A model generated the notes under the pieces. That model had not been told where the DNA came from and searched no databases. It saw only the letters and a list, made by a program, of their open reading frames with translations. A DNA stretch of 53,900 nt from a bacterium BMS3Bbin09 (GTDB lineage: Bacteria > Nitrospirota > Thermodesulfovibrionia > UBA6902): contig BDTS01000041.1 of NCBI GenBank assembly GCA_002897915.1, positions 1-53,900 of the forward strand. The letters run 5' to 3'. Below are positions 8,534-18,325 of the stretch, one piece after another. How positions within the stretch are numbered: the first letter of the stretch is position 1; every line of letters starts with the position of its first letter. The position numbers were made by a program, and so were the translations under genes.

Positions 8534-9022
8534 ATGGACATGCCAAAAAAGAAACTTACACATATTGACAGCAGGGGCAGGGCGTCCATGGTCGATGTTA
8601 CGAATAAAGTGATAACAACCCGCGAGGCCATTGCTACCGGCTCTGTTCTTATGAAGAAAGAGACCCTCAAGTTGATCACTAATGATAAAATTGCCAAGGG
8701 TAATGTCTTTGAGACAGCTCGCCTAGCCGGGATCATGGCTGCAAAGAAGACGTCCGGCCTCATACCTCTATGTCACCCTCTCATGATCACTTCTGTCTCT
8801 GTTGACTTCAAGCCGGTCAAGACAAAGGGGAGGGTTGATATCATTGCGAAGGTAAAGTGCGCGGGCCGGACCGGGGTCGAGATGGAGACTCTGACCGCCG
8901 CATCAATTGCTGCACTCACCATCTATGACATGTGCAAGGCCGTTGACAGGGGGATGGTCATTTCGGATATCATGCTGCAGGAAAAAAGGGGCGGTAAAAG
9001 CGGGGTCTGGAAGAGGAAATAA
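8534..9022 (+). CDS. moaC: Cyclic pyranopterin monophosphate synthase (MoaC)
   Basis: The 162-residue protein is of family length. It carries the MoaC signatures [13 protein letters not shown] near the start, IPLCHPL around residue 77, [14 protein letters not shown] (about 117-130) and [10 protein letters not shown] (about 136-145), which supply the catalytic His and Lys residues. MoaC converts the MoaA product to cyclic pyranopterin monophosphate in molybdenum-cofactor synthesis. Translation may start at this ATG or two codons later (MPKKKL); a GCAGGG sequence about 9 bases upstream fits either. No other moa gene is nearby. It ends 3 bases from the convergent Fic gene. Its presence implies molybdo- or tungsto-enzymes elsewhere in the genome. 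Confidence 0.95.
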   Translation: MDMPKKKLTHIDSRGRASMVDVTNKVITTREAIATGSVLMKKETLKLITNDKIAKGNVFETARLAGIMAAKKTSGLIPLCHPLMITSVSVDFKPVKTKGRVDIIAKVKCAGRTGVEMETLTAASIAALTIYDMCKAVDRGMVISDIMLQEKRGGKSGVWKRK

Positions 9023-9025
9023 GGA

Positions 9026-9949
9026 TTATTCCCTTTCAGCAATAGCAAAACCAAGCATCACTACGTTACAGACCAGATCTTCCAGCTGGCTATAATCATA
9101 TTTCAATTGCGCCGCCCTTAAGCAAGCATAATATATGTTTTTTTCTTCTTGCTTGATTACTGCGGGAGCTATGCTTTTTTTCAAAAGCATAGCTGTTAAA
9201 ATTAATCTTCCGATGCGGCCATTACCATCAGAAAATGGATGAATCTGCTCAAATCTTGCGTGAATATTTGAAGCATGCGCAATATTATCTTTTTGCCTTT
9301 TGCTTATATCCTCGATAACATCATTCATTAAAGTCGGAACCTTAATATAGTTTGCCGTAGGCACATTAGAACCAACAATGCGGACGCCATGCCTGCGATA
9401 AAAACCCGCATCCTCATTGATTCCATTCATCAAAATACTATGCAATTTTAATATTAAATCTTCGTTGATTTTTTTTGCGCCTGCAAGATACCTGAAAAGA
9501 TATTGCAAAGCTGCTTGATGATTTTTAACCTCAAGCTGTTCAATCAAGCTTTTATTAGGTATTGATTTATTGTTAAATATAATATCGGCCGTTTCATCTT
9601 CCGATAAAGTTGAACCCTCTATCTTGTTAGAATTATATGTAAGAGAAAGCAGGAACTGATCATAAATGTCGGAATTTTTCAAGATTATATTCAGGATATT
9701 CCGATTCTCATTCGATTTTTTCACTATCAACTCTTTTTGGGCCGCCAAGACAGTTTCGGGTATTGTTTTTTGCCCAGTATAAGCTTTGTATAATGCATCA
9801 ATTGCATCTTCCTGTTTTTTTCTCGGTTTGGCTTTCTCATTCCACCAATTATTCAACGCGACAAAAGATACGCCGATTTTGGCGGCCATTTCAGTCTGCG
9901 TCAGTCCCGATATGTCTTGAATAATTTTAAGCTTTTCTTTGGTATTCAT
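9026..9949 (-). CDS. Fic-domain protein with N-terminal XRE DNA-binding domain
   Basis: Residues 1-45 form an XRE-type helix-turn-helix (LTQTEMAAKIGVSFVALNNW). Residues 80-300 are a Fic domain with the intact catalytic motif HPFSDGNGRIGR (237-248), and ahead of it the inhibitory-helix motif SNKIEG (107-112, S-x3-E-G), which defines a class II, self-inhibited Fic protein. Such enzymes usually transfer AMP from ATP to a hydroxyl of a target protein. The fused DNA-binding domain and two palindromes just upstream (9963-9980 and 9994-10005) suggest autoregulation. No separate antitoxin gene is adjacent; the inhibitory motif in cis fills that role. Target unknown. Base composition is more AT-rich than its neighbours by eye, in keeping with transfer. 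Confidence 0.93.
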   Translation of the reverse strand: MNTKEKLKIIQDISGLTQTEMAAKIGVSFVALNNWWNEKAKPRKKQEDAIDALYKAYTGQKTIPETVLAAQKELIVKKSNENRNILNIILKNSDIYDQFLLSLTYNSNKIEGSTLSEDETADIIFNNKSIPNKSLIEQLEVKNHQAALQYLFRYLAGAKKINEDLILKLHSILMNGINEDAGFYRRHGVRIVGSNVPTANYIKVPTLMNDVIEDISKRQKDNIAHASNIHARFEQIHPFSDGNGRIGRLILTAMLLKKSIAPAVIKQEEKNIYYACLRAAQLKYDYSQLEDLVCNVVMLGFAIAERE

Positions 9950-9962
9950 AAGACCATATTAG

Positions 9963-9980
9963 CAAACTTTATAAAGTTTG
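9963..9980. promoter_or_regulatory. Operator-like palindrome O1 of the Fic gene
   Basis: CAAACTTTATAAAGTTTG is a perfect 18-base palindrome 14 bases upstream of the Fic start codon. Its 12-base core recurs at 9994-10005, with centres 28 bases apart, close to 2.7 helical turns. The likely binder is the XRE domain of the Fic protein itself. Confidence 0.7.
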
Positions 9981-9993
9981 TCCATATCTATTG

Positions 9994-10005
9994 ACTTTAT
10001 AAAGT
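9994..10005. promoter_or_regulatory. Operator-like palindrome O2 of the Fic gene
   Basis: ACTTTATAAAGT repeats the core of the palindrome at 9963-9980. The pair spans the region where the Fic promoter must lie, between the Fic start and the end of the AMMECR1 gene. Confidence 0.65.
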
Positions 10006-10031
10006 TACAGCTGCAGGAAAAACGGGGATGT

Positions 10032-10538
10032 CTATTTATATCTTTTTACTTCAAAGCGGTAAAGCTCCATTTCTTCAGCCGAATGTATTCCGGCCTTCAT
10101 GGCTGCTATGCGTATCTGTTCCTCCGGTGTGTCGACTCCTTCTATGTCAGGAAGAAGAAGCCCCCTGTGTTCGCCGCTCTTTACGATAACGCCGTATTTT
10201 CTCGGGTCAAGTTCATCCTTGCCGCTGATCCTTTCGGGTTCCGAGAGCACATCAACGGAATATTCGAGTTTATCTATTTCAGCAGGACTAACAGGGGGGA
10301 ACCTGGGATCCTGGGTTGAAGCGCTCACAGCGTTTTGTATGATCTCGAGCGCGATACTTTCTCTGGTCGGCTGGAATGTGCCGATGCAGCCCCTCAGTTC
10401 ACCTTTCTTTTTGATACTTACGAATACACCAGCTTCTCCGGTCATTTCCGCAGATAGGTTGGCTGGCGGCTTGATAATGTCTCCGTTTCTTACATATTCT
10501 TCGATGGTATCTTTTGCGAGTTTTACAAGTGGATGCAT
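10032..10538 (-). CDS. AMMECR1-domain protein (AmmeMemoRadiSam protein A type)
   Basis: The 168-residue protein carries the AMMECR1 hallmarks [17 protein letters not shown] (about residues 34-50), including the LRGCIG motif, then DPRFPPVS and the C-terminal [17 protein letters not shown]. In many prokaryotes it is encoded with a MEMO-like dioxygenase-fold protein (B) and a radical-SAM enzyme (C). Neither is here; instead it is the last gene of a run with polyprenyl synthase, mtnA, a Gx transporter, apbE and uvrA, 24 bases after the polyprenyl synthase gene. The reaction is not established for the family. The conserved Cys in LRGCIG is the likeliest functional residue. Confidence 0.93.
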   Translation of the reverse strand: MHPLVKLAKDTIEEYVRNGDIIKPPANLSAEMTGEAGVFVSIKKKGELRGCIGTFQPTRESIALEIIQNAVSASTQDPRFPPVSPAEIDKLEYSVDVLSEPERISGKDELDPRKYGVIVKSGEHRGLLLPDIEGVDTPEEQIRIAAMKAGIHSAEEMELYRFEVKRYK

Positions 10539-10562
10539 ATTACGATATTACCTGTTACGGTT

Positions 10563-11549
10563 CTATTTTTTTCTCTCAAGGGCATAATTGGCGATGGTAA
10601 TTAAAGACCTCTTCTCCATTGAATCATCAAAACGGTCAAGTGCTGACTTGCCTTCTTCCAGGAGTTCAGCGGCCCGTGCGGACGCCTTTTCTATGGACTT
10701 GTGTTTGTTTAGCATCTCAAGTACATCGGCGAGGTCTTTTTCGGTAATAGATTTTGAACGGATGATTTCTTTGACCCTCGTGGTCTCGCTTTTGCTTGTG
10801 TTCCGGAGCATATAAATGAGGGGCAGGGTTGTTTTGCCTTCTTCCAGGTCCTTGCCGAGTGTCTTGCCAAAGACCTTTTCTTCTGCCGTGTAATCGAGTA
10901 TGTCGTCTGCTATCTGGAATGTGAAGCCGAAGTTGAGCCCGAATTTTGCGAGCGCGTCAACTTCTTCGTCTGTCCCGCCCCCGATCACCGCACCGCCTTT
11001 GCAGGCAGCGGACATCAGTATCGCGGTCTTGCCCTGTATGATCTTCATGTAATCCTCTTCAGTTATATCGGGATTACCCTGTTTGCTGAGCTGGATCAGT
11101 TCGCCTTCACTCATCTTTGCGGTGGCAGTGCATAGAGCGTCCATTACCCGCTGTTTCTGCAGGAGGTTTGCGAGTCTGAGTGCATTGGAGTAGAGGAAGT
11201 CGCCAACAAGTACAACGACCTGGTTGCCCCATAGTGAATGGGCCGAGGGTTTGCCCCTCCTCAGGTCAGCACCGTCCACGATATCATCATGGATCAAAGA
11301 GGCCGCGTGGATGAACTCGACACTGCTTGCAAGGGTACTGACCTCATCTCCGTTCTTCCTGAAAAGTTTCGCGCTCAGGATCGCGAGAAAGGGACGGACC
11401 CTCTTGCCGCCGGCGGAAAATATATGATTGCCGACCGCATTGATCGCGGGCGCAACCGGCGCGAGTATCTCCTGCATCTTGTCCTCGGTAGCCTTGAGGT
11501 CAGCGCTGTAATGCTCCCAGATCTCTTTGATCGTCAAATTATCATTCAC
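10563..11549 (-). CDS. Trans-polyprenyl diphosphate synthase
   Basis: This 328-residue enzyme shows both aspartate-rich motifs of the family: HDDIVDGADLRRGKPS (DDIVD at 88-92) and FQIADDILDYTAEE (about residue 215). The GGKRVRP motif (47-53) binds isopentenyl diphosphate. It condenses IPP units onto an allylic diphosphate to build the quinone side chain. The residues just before the first motif (AASLIH) are small, which usually allows long products of C35-C40. The Gx-transporter-like gene (sometimes called heptaprenyl synthase component I) sits two genes upstream, a common pairing. Five bases separate it from mtnA, indicating co-transcription. Confidence 0.92.
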   Translation of the reverse strand: MNDNLTIKEIWEHYSADLKATEDKMQEILAPVAPAINAVGNHIFSAGGKRVRPFLAILSAKLFRKNGDEVSTLASSVEFIHAASLIHDDIVDGADLRRGKPSAHSLWGNQVVVLVGDFLYSNALRLANLLQKQRVMDALCTATAKMSEGELIQLSKQGNPDITEEDYMKIIQGKTAILMSAACKGGAVIGGGTDEEVDALAKFGLNFGFTFQIADDILDYTAEEKVFGKTLGKDLEEGKTTLPLIYMLRNTSKSETTRVKEIIRSKSITEKDLADVLEMLNKHKSIEKASARAAELLEEGKSALDRFDDSMEKRSLITIANYALERKK

Positions 11550-11554
11550 AGTCT

Positions 11555-12619
11555 TTATTCCGCCTTTAACATTATTGATTCAAGGTCAGTGCCAGGCTCG
11601 TTAAGTTTATGGAGGTCTTCGGGCCTGAAGACGCCTTTTTCGGTAATTATACCAGTTATGTACTTTGCGGGTGTCACATCAAATGCAATGTTCCTTACTT
11701 TAACACCATCCGGCGCGATCTGGGTCCCGAATATATGCGTTACTTCCTCGGAACCGCGCTCTTCAATAGGGATAAGGTCCCCGGTCGGTATTGAAAAATC
11801 AATACTACTGAGAGGAGCAGCAACATAGAAGGGGACATTGTGTTCTTTGCAGAGTACTGCAAGCATGTATGTCCCGATCTTGTTTGCAACATCTCCGTTT
11901 GCAACGGTCCTGTCTGTACCGACAATAGCAAGGTCTATTTCACCTTTTTGTAAAATGGCGCCTGAAGTGTTGTCAGGTATAAGTGTTACAGGGATATTGT
12001 CTTGCATAAGCTCCCATGATGTTAAACGGGCGCCCTGAAGGACCGGCCTTGTCTCGTCCGCGTAGACATGGATCTTCTTGCCCTGTTCAACCGCAGCTCT
12101 TATCGGTCCGGTTGCTGTGCCGTACCCGCCCGTAGCGAGTGAACCCGCGTTGCAATGGGTGATTATTGTATCTCCGTCTTTGATGAATCGGGAACCGAAC
12201 TTTCCTATGGTCTTGTTGATCTCGATATCATTTTCGAGCACCCTGTTCGCCTCATCAGTCAGAAAGGTCTTCAGTGAATCGATCGATTCGTCCTTCCTTT
12301 CATCCAGGAGCTTCTTTGTCCTCTCGACCGCCCATTGAATGTTGACGGCAGTCGGCCTTGTTTCCAGAAGCGTATTGAATATTGGTTCAAGGCCCTTCAT
12401 AAAATCGTCATAGCTGGATGCATTGATCGCATTGGCGCCGATCGCTATCCCCATTGATGCGGCAATGCCTATTGCAGGGGCACCGCGTATCCAGAGTTCT
12501 TTAATTCCCTTTGCGACCATTGTGTAATCTTTGCATTCCACGTAAATCACTTCCCGTGGAAGCTTTGTCTGATCGAGCATGTTTACTACACCGTTCACTA
12601 ATTCGATAGTCTTAACCAT
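11555..12619 (-). CDS. mtnA: S-methyl-5-thioribose-1-phosphate isomerase
   Basis: The 354-residue protein has the MtnA motifs RGAPAIG (45-51), HCNAGSLATGGYGTA with catalytic C156, and GTDRTVANGDVANK (about 235-248) with the catalytic Asp. It converts the ring sugar 5-methylthioribose-1-phosphate to the linear methylthioribulose-1-phosphate in methionine salvage or in MTA-to-isoprenoid shunts. No mtnB, C or D is near. Its place directly before a polyprenyl synthase gene is intriguing in view of the known MTA-isoprenoid shunt in some bacteria, but this link is inference. It shares ancestry with eIF2B-like proteins; the C/D pair supports the isomerase call. Confidence 0.94.
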   Translation of the reverse strand: MVKTIELVNGVVNMLDQTKLPREVIYVECKDYTMVAKGIKELWIRGAPAIGIAASMGIAIGANAINASSYDDFMKGLEPIFNTLLETRPTAVNIQWAVERTKKLLDERKDESIDSLKTFLTDEANRVLENDIEINKTIGKFGSRFIKDGDTIITHCNAGSLATGGYGTATGPIRAAVEQGKKIHVYADETRPVLQGARLTSWELMQDNIPVTLIPDNTSGAILQKGEIDLAIVGTDRTVANGDVANKIGTYMLAVLCKEHNVPFYVAAPLSSIDFSIPTGDLIPIEERGSEEVTHIFGTQIAPDGVKVRNIAFDVTPAKYITGIITEKGVFRPEDLHKLNEPGTDLESIMLKAE

Positions 12620-12638
12620 TTATTCTCCTTCATATCGG

Positions 12639-13196
12639 TCAACTGACAGCTGCTTCTTTTTTGATTTTTATCTTTTTGATTATCATGTTTGTGATTATAC
12701 CATTGAATATGCCGGTTATGACCCCGAAAAAAAGGATGATCGGACTAACTATCAATATTGCCTCTATACGTCTTACAAAGAGAAAATATGCGAGAAAGAG
12801 CTGAACGATATTATGTGTGAGCGCGCCGAAGACGCTGAGGATTACGATATTCATCTGCCTCCTGAATACGGAATACATCGCCCACATCACAAGGGTGCTT
12901 GCAACCCCGCCCCCGATGCTCATCACAAAGGCCGGCCCGAGGAAGGTCCCGGCAATGAGGCTCCTTACAATGACCCTTGTGAGTGTCACTATCATTCCGG
13001 CCCTCAGTCCGTATAGATAGAGAGTGAGGAGGGTAATGATATTTGCCAGCCCCAACCGGAGCCATGGGACCGGGGTCGGGATAAAGGCTTCAATACTGTG
13101 GAGGCCGACCGCGTAGGCTGAAAGAAGGGCGATATGAATGGCCTCGGAACGTCTCTTTTCGTCGATAAAGGGAGCTGTGCCGTTAATTTTGTTCAT
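12639..13196 (-). CDS. Gx transporter family membrane protein
   Basis: The 185-residue protein has five to six membrane segments and resembles the family labelled heptaprenyl diphosphate synthase component I or Gx transporter, now seen as an ECF-type substrate-binding component. Typical segments include VPWLRLGLANIITLLTLYLYG and GPAFVMSIGGGVASTLVMWA. Its ATG lies within the last codons of apbE (14-base overlap), so translation is coupled. The apbE plus Gx pair often accompanies flavin- or quinone-dependent redox systems. The transported ligand is unknown; no ECF ATPase lies nearby. Confidence 0.8.
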   Translation of the reverse strand: MNKINGTAPFIDEKRRSEAIHIALLSAYAVGLHSIEAFIPTPVPWLRLGLANIITLLTLYLYGLRAGMIVTLTRVIVRSLIAGTFLGPAFVMSIGGGVASTLVMWAMYSVFRRQMNIVILSVFGALTHNIVQLFLAYFLFVRRIEAILIVSPIILFFGVITGIFNGIITNMIIKKIKIKKEAAVS

Positions 13197-14259
13197 TTAT
13201 CCGGTACTCATTTTTCAGAATATTTATTTTTTTTCTGATCCCTTCTGTAACAAAGACATTCCTGTCTCTGTCCACAAGCACTCCTTCGATCCCCATTACC
13301 TTGAGCAGACTCATCCCCTTTTCTGAGCCAAGGGCAAAGACAGCGGTCGAAAGCCCGTCCGCAATGTAACCTTGAGGGGCAATCACGGATGCGCTTATCA
13401 GGTCGGTCTCAGCAGGGAAACCGGTTGCAGGATCAATGATGTGGTGGTAGCGCTTGCCGTCTTTTATAAAAAAGCGCTGATAATCCCCTGATGTTGATAT
13501 TGCCATGTCTTCCAGATAAAGAGATGCAAATAGATCTTCCCATGGTTTTTCAGACCTGGTCTCGGGTCTCGGGTCCTGAATACCGACCTTCCACGCTTTA
13601 CCGGAGGCGTTTAACCCGAAACCCCTGATATCACCGGCAACAGCTACAAGGGCCGCATTGATACCTTCTGCCTTTATGGCTTTCATTGCCTTATCGGCCG
13701 CGTATCCCTTGGCGATCCCTCCCAGGTCGATCTCCATAGCTTTGTCTTCAAGATATGCCGTGGAAGATTTACCATTGATCCTTATTTTTTTGTAATTGAC
13801 GAGTTTCAGGGCGCGTTCAAGCGCATCGCTGTCAGGTATTGAAGGATCGGCCGGACGTCCTGAAAATTTCCATAGCTTCAGGACAGGGGCAATCGTTGGA
13901 TCGAATGTCCCGTTGGTAGCTTTTGAGATCTCAAGTGTCTTCTGCATCATCTCGAGAGTCTCTCCGCTTACCTTGACAGGTCCGGTGCCTGCTGCCTTGT
14001 TGACCGCGGTAATCTCGCTCTCGTCCGAGAAATAGTTCAGAAGCAGCTCGAGTTTCTTTATTTCAGCAAACCCTTTATCTATCGCCTCTGCAGCTTTTTC
14101 CTTTGAGGGGCTGACAACGGTTATTGTGCAGTATGTGTCCATCAATGTACGGCTTTCCTTGTACATCTTTTCCTTCCTGGTGCAGGAAGATAAAACTAGA
14201 GCAAAGAGCACAGAACACAGAACACAGACAAGGGCTGTATAGAATTTATTTATTTTCAT
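13183..14259 (-). CDS. apbE: FAD:protein FMN transferase, lipoprotein
   Basis: The 358-residue protein begins with a lipoprotein signal (lipobox LVLSSC, lipidated C26), so it is anchored in the periplasm. The ApbE domain spans about 38-330 with [23 protein letters not shown] and [12 protein letters not shown], the FAD- and Mg-binding elements. ApbE attaches FMN covalently to a Ser/Thr of Rnf/Nqr subunits and other periplasmic flavoproteins. No rnf or nqr gene is present here, so the target lies elsewhere. The start overlaps the 3' end of uvrA by 14 bases and its end overlaps the Gx transporter start by 14 bases. Confidence 0.94.
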   Translation of the reverse strand: MKINKFYTALVCVLCSVLFALVLSSCTRKEKMYKESRTLMDTYCTITVVSPSKEKAAEAIDKGFAEIKKLELLLNYFSDESEITAVNKAAGTGPVKVSGETLEMMQKTLEISKATNGTFDPTIAPVLKLWKFSGRPADPSIPDSDALERALKLVNYKKIRINGKSSTAYLEDKAMEIDLGGIAKGYAADKAMKAIKAEGINAALVAVAGDIRGFGLNASGKAWKVGIQDPRPETRSEKPWEDLFASLYLEDMAISTSGDYQRFFIKDGKRYHHIIDPATGFPAETDLISASVIAPQGYIADGLSTAVFALGSEKGMSLLKVMGIEGVLVDRDRNVFVTEGIRKKINILKNEYRINEQN

Positions 14260-16792
14260 GTTTTGCTTTCGCTCTTCCGATCTTCAGCGCTTCAGATCTT
14301 TCGAGCTTTTTTACTAGATACCGTCCTGTATGTGATTTTGGGTTAGCCACGATCTTTTCCGGAGTTCCGGAGGCTATTATCCTGCCGCCTTCTTCTCCTC
14401 CTTCGGGCCCCAGATCGATAATATAGTCGGCGCTTTTTATTATTTCAAGGTTATGTTCGATCACGATAACGGTATTCCCGGCGTCCACGAGTCCGTTCAG
14501 GACATCCAGTAGTTTTTCTATATCTATATAATGGAGTCCTGTTGTAGGCTCGTCAAGTATATATAGGGTCTTCCCGGTCGCTTTTTTACTGAGTTCTCTC
14601 GATAGCTTTATCCTCTGAGCCTCGCCCCCGGAGAGGGTGGTCGCAGATTGTCCGAGCTGTATATATCCGAGCCCGACCCTGGCAAGCGTATTCAGTTTGT
14701 TCCTTAGCGCGGGTACTGGATCAAAGAACTCGAGCGCCTGATTAACCGTCATGTTCAGGACGTCCGATATGTTTTTGCCCTTATACCTGATCTCAAGGGT
14801 CTCTTTATTGTACCTGTTGCCTTTGCAAGTTTCACACGGTACATATACATCGGGCAGGAAATGCATCGAGACCTTGATGAGCCCGTCGCCACTACATGCC
14901 TCACACCTGCCCCCGGCTATATTAAAGCTGAACCTGCCGGGCTTGTATCCCCTTACCCTTGAGTCGTGGATCTGTGAGAAGAGAGTTCTGACGAATGTGA
15001 ATATTCCGGTGTATGTTGCCGGATTTGACCGTGGTGTCCTGCCAAGGGGTGACTGATCTATGTCGATGACCTTGTCGATCTTTTCAATGCCCTCAATTTC
15101 AGCATGTTTCCCGGGAATGTCTTTTGATGAATAAAGTTTTTTCGCCAGTGCCTTGTAAAGGATCTCGAGTATCAGGGTACTTTTGCCCGAGCCGGACACA
15201 CCTGTAACGGATGTGAAGACTCCGAGTGGGATCTTTACGTCTATGTTTTTCAGGTTGAACTCACGGGCACCTTTTATGGTGAGAAAATCGGCGGGTTTTC
15301 TCCTCTGCAAAGGCAGGGGGATGGTCCGCTCTCCCTTAAGGAAGGCTCCTGTCTGAGAGTTTTTATTATTTTTTATATCTTCCAGGCTGCCCTCGGCAAC
15401 TATCGAACCGCCGTGTATGCCGGCCAGCGGTCCCATATCGATTATATGGTCTGCCTGTTCCATCGTGTCTTCGTCATGTTCTACCACAATGACGGTATTA
15501 CCCATTTCCTTTAGCCTGTTAAGGCTCTTGAGGAGTTTGTTGCAGTCCCTCGGATGAAGCCCGATGCTCGGTTCGTCAAATATGTAAAGTACGCCTGTGA
15601 GGGAGGAGCCTACCTGCGTTGCGAGCCTGATCCTCTGTGCCTCTCCGCTTGAAAGCGTAGCGGCCGGTCGGTTAATGGTCAAATAACCGAGTCCTACCTT
15701 CTCGAGAAAGGTGAGCCTCTCTTTTGTCTCCTTTAGTATTTTGGAGGCTATGAGCTTCTCTGTCCTGGTGAGCTCCAGGCTATTTATGAAGGTGAGGACG
15801 TTTTTGACGGATCTTGAAGCGAGTTCGCCTATGTTCAGTCCGTTTATCCTGACGGCAAGCGCTTCCTTTTTAAGCCTGAGTCCGCTGCAGGTCGGGCATA
15901 TTTTTGAATTCCCGATGTCCCCGTCTTCTTCATCGATATTCTGAAATCCGAGCCCGTTACACTTGGGACATGCCCCGTAGGGGCTGTTAAAAGAAAAGAA
16001 CCGCGGGCTGCTCTCGGGATAATTGATCCCGCATTTGGAACACGCGAGTTTGGTGCTGAGAAACAGGTCCTTTTGCTCGTCAATGATATTAATTGTCACT
16101 ACATCGGTCAGCCCGGTTGCGAGATTGACAGCCCTGGAGAGATGTTTCTCAATCCCATGTTTTATGATCAGCCTGTCTATGACAATGTCGATATTATGAC
16201 TTTTATATCTGTTCAGGGATATCTCTTTGGTTATATCGACCATTTCACCGTCTATCCTTGCGCGGATAAAACCTTTTTTCCTCGCTTCATACAGTTCTTT
16301 TTTATATTCCCCTTTTCTTCCTATTACGATCGGGGAGAGGACCTGGATGCGTGTTCCTTTTGGCAGAGAGGTTATAAGTTCAATGATATGCTGTGTGCTC
16401 TGTGAAGCAATGGGGTTATTACATTTATAACAGCGCAGTTTTCCGATCCTTGTATATGCGACCCGCAGGTAATCGTAGATCTCTGTTATAGTGCCCACGG
16501 TGGATCTGAGGCTTTTTGAGGTGGTTTTTTGTTCAATGGCGATCGCGGGTGAAAGCCCCTCGATGGAGTCCACGTCAGGTTTCTGGAGTTGGTCGAGGAA
16601 CTGGCGTGCGTATGCGGAAAGGCTTTCTACATAGCGCCTCTGCCCCTCAGCGTAGATCGTATCGAATGCGAGGGAGGATTTGCCGGAACCTGAGGGACCG
16701 GTGATGACAACGAGGCTCTCCCGCGGTATTTTCAGATCTATATTCTTAAGATTGTGGACCCTGGCGCCTTTTACAATTATATTATTCAGCAT
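14246..16792 (-). CDS. uvrA: Excinuclease ABC subunit A lacking the insertion domain
   Basis: The start is set at MLNNIIVKG because an AAGGAAG ribosome-binding site lies 6 bases upstream; the longer frame would read through a dispersed repeat. The 848-residue protein has two ABC modules with Walker [10 protein letters not shown] near residue 32 and GVSGSGKST in the second half, two signature motifs ([12 protein letters not shown] and [12 protein letters not shown]), and zinc fingers CYKCNN/CSKCG and CEAC/CETC. The UvrB-binding region after the first finger is present. Between [11 protein letters not shown] and [13 protein letters not shown] only about 17 residues occur, whereas standard UvrA has about 100 here (the insertion domain). 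That explains a length about 90 below the usual 940. It recognises lesions in nucleotide excision repair. Confidence 0.95.
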   Translation of the reverse strand: MLNNIIVKGARVHNLKNIDLKIPRESLVVITGPSGSGKSSLAFDTIYAEGQRRYVESLSAYARQFLDQLQKPDVDSIEGLSPAIAIEQKTTSKSLRSTVGTITEIYDYLRVAYTRIGKLRCYKCNNPIASQSTQHIIELITSLPKGTRIQVLSPIVIGRKGEYKKELYEARKKGFIRARIDGEMVDITKEISLNRYKSHNIDIVIDRLIIKHGIEKHLSRAVNLATGLTDVVTINIIDEQKDLFLSTKLACSKCGINYPESSPRFFSFNSPYGACPKCNGLGFQNIDEEDGDIGNSKICPTCSGLRLKKEALAVRINGLNIGELASRSVKNVLTFINSLELTRTEKLIASKILKETKERLTFLEKVGLGYLTINRPAATLSSGEAQRIRLATQVGSSLTGVLYIFDEPSIGLHPRDCNKLLKSLNRLKEMGNTVIVVEHDEDTMEQADHIIDMGPLAGIHGGSIVAEGSLEDIKNNKNSQTGAFLKGERTIPLPLQRRKPADFLTIKGAREFNLKNIDVKIPLGVFTSVTGVSGSGKSTLILEILYKALAKKLYSSKDIPGKHAEIEGIEKIDKVIDIDQSPLGRTPRSNPATYTGIFTFVRTLFSQIHDSRVRGYKPGRFSFNIAGGRCEACSGDGLIKVSMHFLPDVYVPCETCKGNRYNKETLEIRYKGKNISDVLNMTVNQALEFFDPVPALRNKLNTLARVGLGYIQLGQSATTLSGGEAQRIKLSRELSKKATGKTLYILDEPTTGLHYIDIEKLLDVLNGLVDAGNTVIVIEHNLEIIKSADYIIDLGPEGGEEGGRIIASGTPEKIVANPKSHTGRYLVKKLERSEALKIGRAKAKHENK

Positions 16793-16805
16793 AGATTCTT
16801 CCTTA

Positions 16806-16866
16806 TACCCAGAGGGCATAAGTCTCATTGAAGCGGATACTGCGTACCGCTTAATTCGGCTATAAA
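16806..16866 (+). repeat. Dispersed hairpin repeat, copy 2
   Basis: This copy reads from TACCCAGAGGGCATAAGTC to TTAATTCGGCTATAAA. The hairpin is ATT-g-AAGCGG-a-TAC, loop TGC, then GTA-CCGCTT-AAT. The inner TAC/GTA pair replaces the TGC/GCA of copies 1 and 3, a compensatory change. It sits just upstream of uvrA and on the far side of the metK promoter. Confidence 0.85.
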
Positions 16867-17018
16867 TACGCGCGAATTTTTACTATAACGCATTGCTGAT
16901 ATTGAATGCCAATCAAAGAAGCCCGATTATTAATATTATCCCCTACGGTCAGGATACTGAATAAATCAGGAATATCCGTAAGTTGCAGGGTTGGGATATC
17001 GAAAAAAGTATCGGCTAC

Positions 17019-17047
17019 TTGAAAGAAATACACGAAAATCTTATAAT
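17019..17047 (+). promoter_or_regulatory. Sigma-70 promoter of metK
   Basis: TTGAAA (17019-17024) and TATAAT (17042-17047) are separated by 17 bases. Transcription would start near 17054, leaving a leader of about 36 bases, too short for a SAM riboswitch. Confidence 0.75.
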
Positions 17048-17089
17048 AAAAGGTTCAAAGACTTTATTTTAACTGGAGGCAATAAACAT

Positions 17090-18253
17090 ATGATGAACAA
17101 AGATTTTCTTTTTACATCCGAGTCCGTGTCAGAAGGACATCCGGATAAAGTGGCTGATCAGGTTTCAGATGCAGTTCTTGACGCGATCTTCAAGCAGGAC
17201 CCGGCTTCCCGTGTAGCATGCGAAACGATGGTTACTACCGGGATGGTCATGATCGCAGGAGAAATTACCACCTCGGCAATCGTAGACTTTCAGAGTGTAG
17301 TGCGAGAGACCATTAAACGTATCGGCTATAATCATTCTGATATGGGATTTGATTGGGAATCTTGCGCTGTCTTAACCTCAATTGATAAACAATCTGCGGA
17401 TATTGCCCAGGGCGTTGATGAATCGAACGACCATGAACAGGGTGCCGGGGACCAGGGGCTGATGTTCGGCTATGCATCGAACGAGACAGATGTTCTCATG
17501 CCCGCACCGATCACCTACGCACATCGTCTTGTAAAACGTCAGGCCGAAGTTCGCAAAAAAGGCGTATTGCAGTGGCTCCGTCCTGATGCAAAGAGCCAGG
17601 TAACGTTCCGTTATGAAGATAGTAAGCCGGTCGGTATTGACGCAGTTGTGCTCTCGACCCAGCATGATCCGGACATAGAATACAAGGCACTTAAAGAGGC
17701 TGTTATGGACGAAATAATCTTACCGGTCCTGCCGGCTGACTGGATCACTCCTACTACAAAATTTCATATCAATCCCACAGGGCGTTTTGTTATAGGCGGC
17801 CCTGTTGGTGACTGCGGTCTTACCGGCCGTAAGATCATCGTGGATACATATGGCGGGTCTGCCCGTCACGGCGGCGGAGCCTTTTCGGGAAAAGACCCTT
17901 CCAAGGTTGACCGTTCAGCCGCTTACGCGGCCAGGTATGTGGCAAAGAATATAGTTGCCGCCGGCCTTGCGGACCGCTGTGAGCTCCAGGTCTCTTATGC
18001 CATAGGTGTTGCAGAACCTACATCGATCGCTATCGAGACATTCGGTACCGGCAAGATCGAAGATGCAAAGCTTATAGAGCTTGTAAGGGAGCACTTTGAC
18101 CTCAGACCTAAAGGTCTTATTAAGATGCTCGATCTCCTGAGGCCTATTTACAGTGCGACCGCTGCATACGGGCATTTCGGAAGAGAGACCGAAGGTTTCC
18201 CGTGGGAAAAGACCGATCTTGCAGAGGCACTGAAAAATGATGCGAAGGTATAA
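17090..18253 (+). CDS. metK: S-adenosylmethionine synthetase
   Basis: Translation starts at one of two adjacent ATGs (17090 or 17093); a GGAGG lies 10 bases upstream. The product is about 387 residues. It opens [19 protein letters not shown], the N-terminal methionine/ATP signature, and includes [12 protein letters not shown] and [19 protein letters not shown] (ATP-binding P-loop-like signature). It makes SAM from methionine and ATP. The next gene is ahcY, so production of SAM and disposal of SAH are neighbours, though an intrinsic terminator lies between them. A consensus sigma-70 promoter precedes it. Confidence 0.97.
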   Translation: MMNKDFLFTSESVSEGHPDKVADQVSDAVLDAIFKQDPASRVACETMVTTGMVMIAGEITTSAIVDFQSVVRETIKRIGYNHSDMGFDWESCAVLTSIDKQSADIAQGVDESNDHEQGAGDQGLMFGYASNETDVLMPAPITYAHRLVKRQAEVRKKGVLQWLRPDAKSQVTFRYEDSKPVGIDAVVLSTQHDPDIEYKALKEAVMDEIILPVLPADWITPTTKFHINPTGRFVIGGPVGDCGLTGRKIIVDTYGGSARHGGGAFSGKDPSKVDRSAAYAARYVAKNIVAAGLADRCELQVSYAIGVAEPTSIAIETFGTGKIEDAKLIELVREHFDLRPKGLIKMLDLLRPIYSATAAYGHFGRETEGFPWEKTDLAEALKNDAKV

Positions 18254-18292
18254 GGCCTGTTAACGGCTTTTTATTAAATGTTAATACAGAAG

Positions 18293-18325
18293 ACGAGCAG
18301 GCGATATGTCCCTGCTCGTTTTTTT
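18293..18325 (+). terminator. Intrinsic terminator between metK and ahcY
   Basis: ACGAGCAGG and CCTGCTCGT form a 9-pair stem with a loop of 8, followed by seven T at 18319-18325. The T-tract runs directly into the ahcY ribosome-binding site (AAAAGGAGG), so the terminator either ends metK mRNA or acts as an attenuator for ahcY. Confidence 0.88.

Noticed and set aside
16793-16828. uvrA beginning at the more distal start codon
   Set aside because: That extension would translate the hairpin repeat and lacks a ribosome-binding site; MLNNIIVKG has AAGGAAG in the right place.
16860-17090. SAM riboswitch upstream of metK
   Set aside because: I looked for the SAM-I core and its flanking helices and did not find them. 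The predicted leader of about 36 bases is too short.
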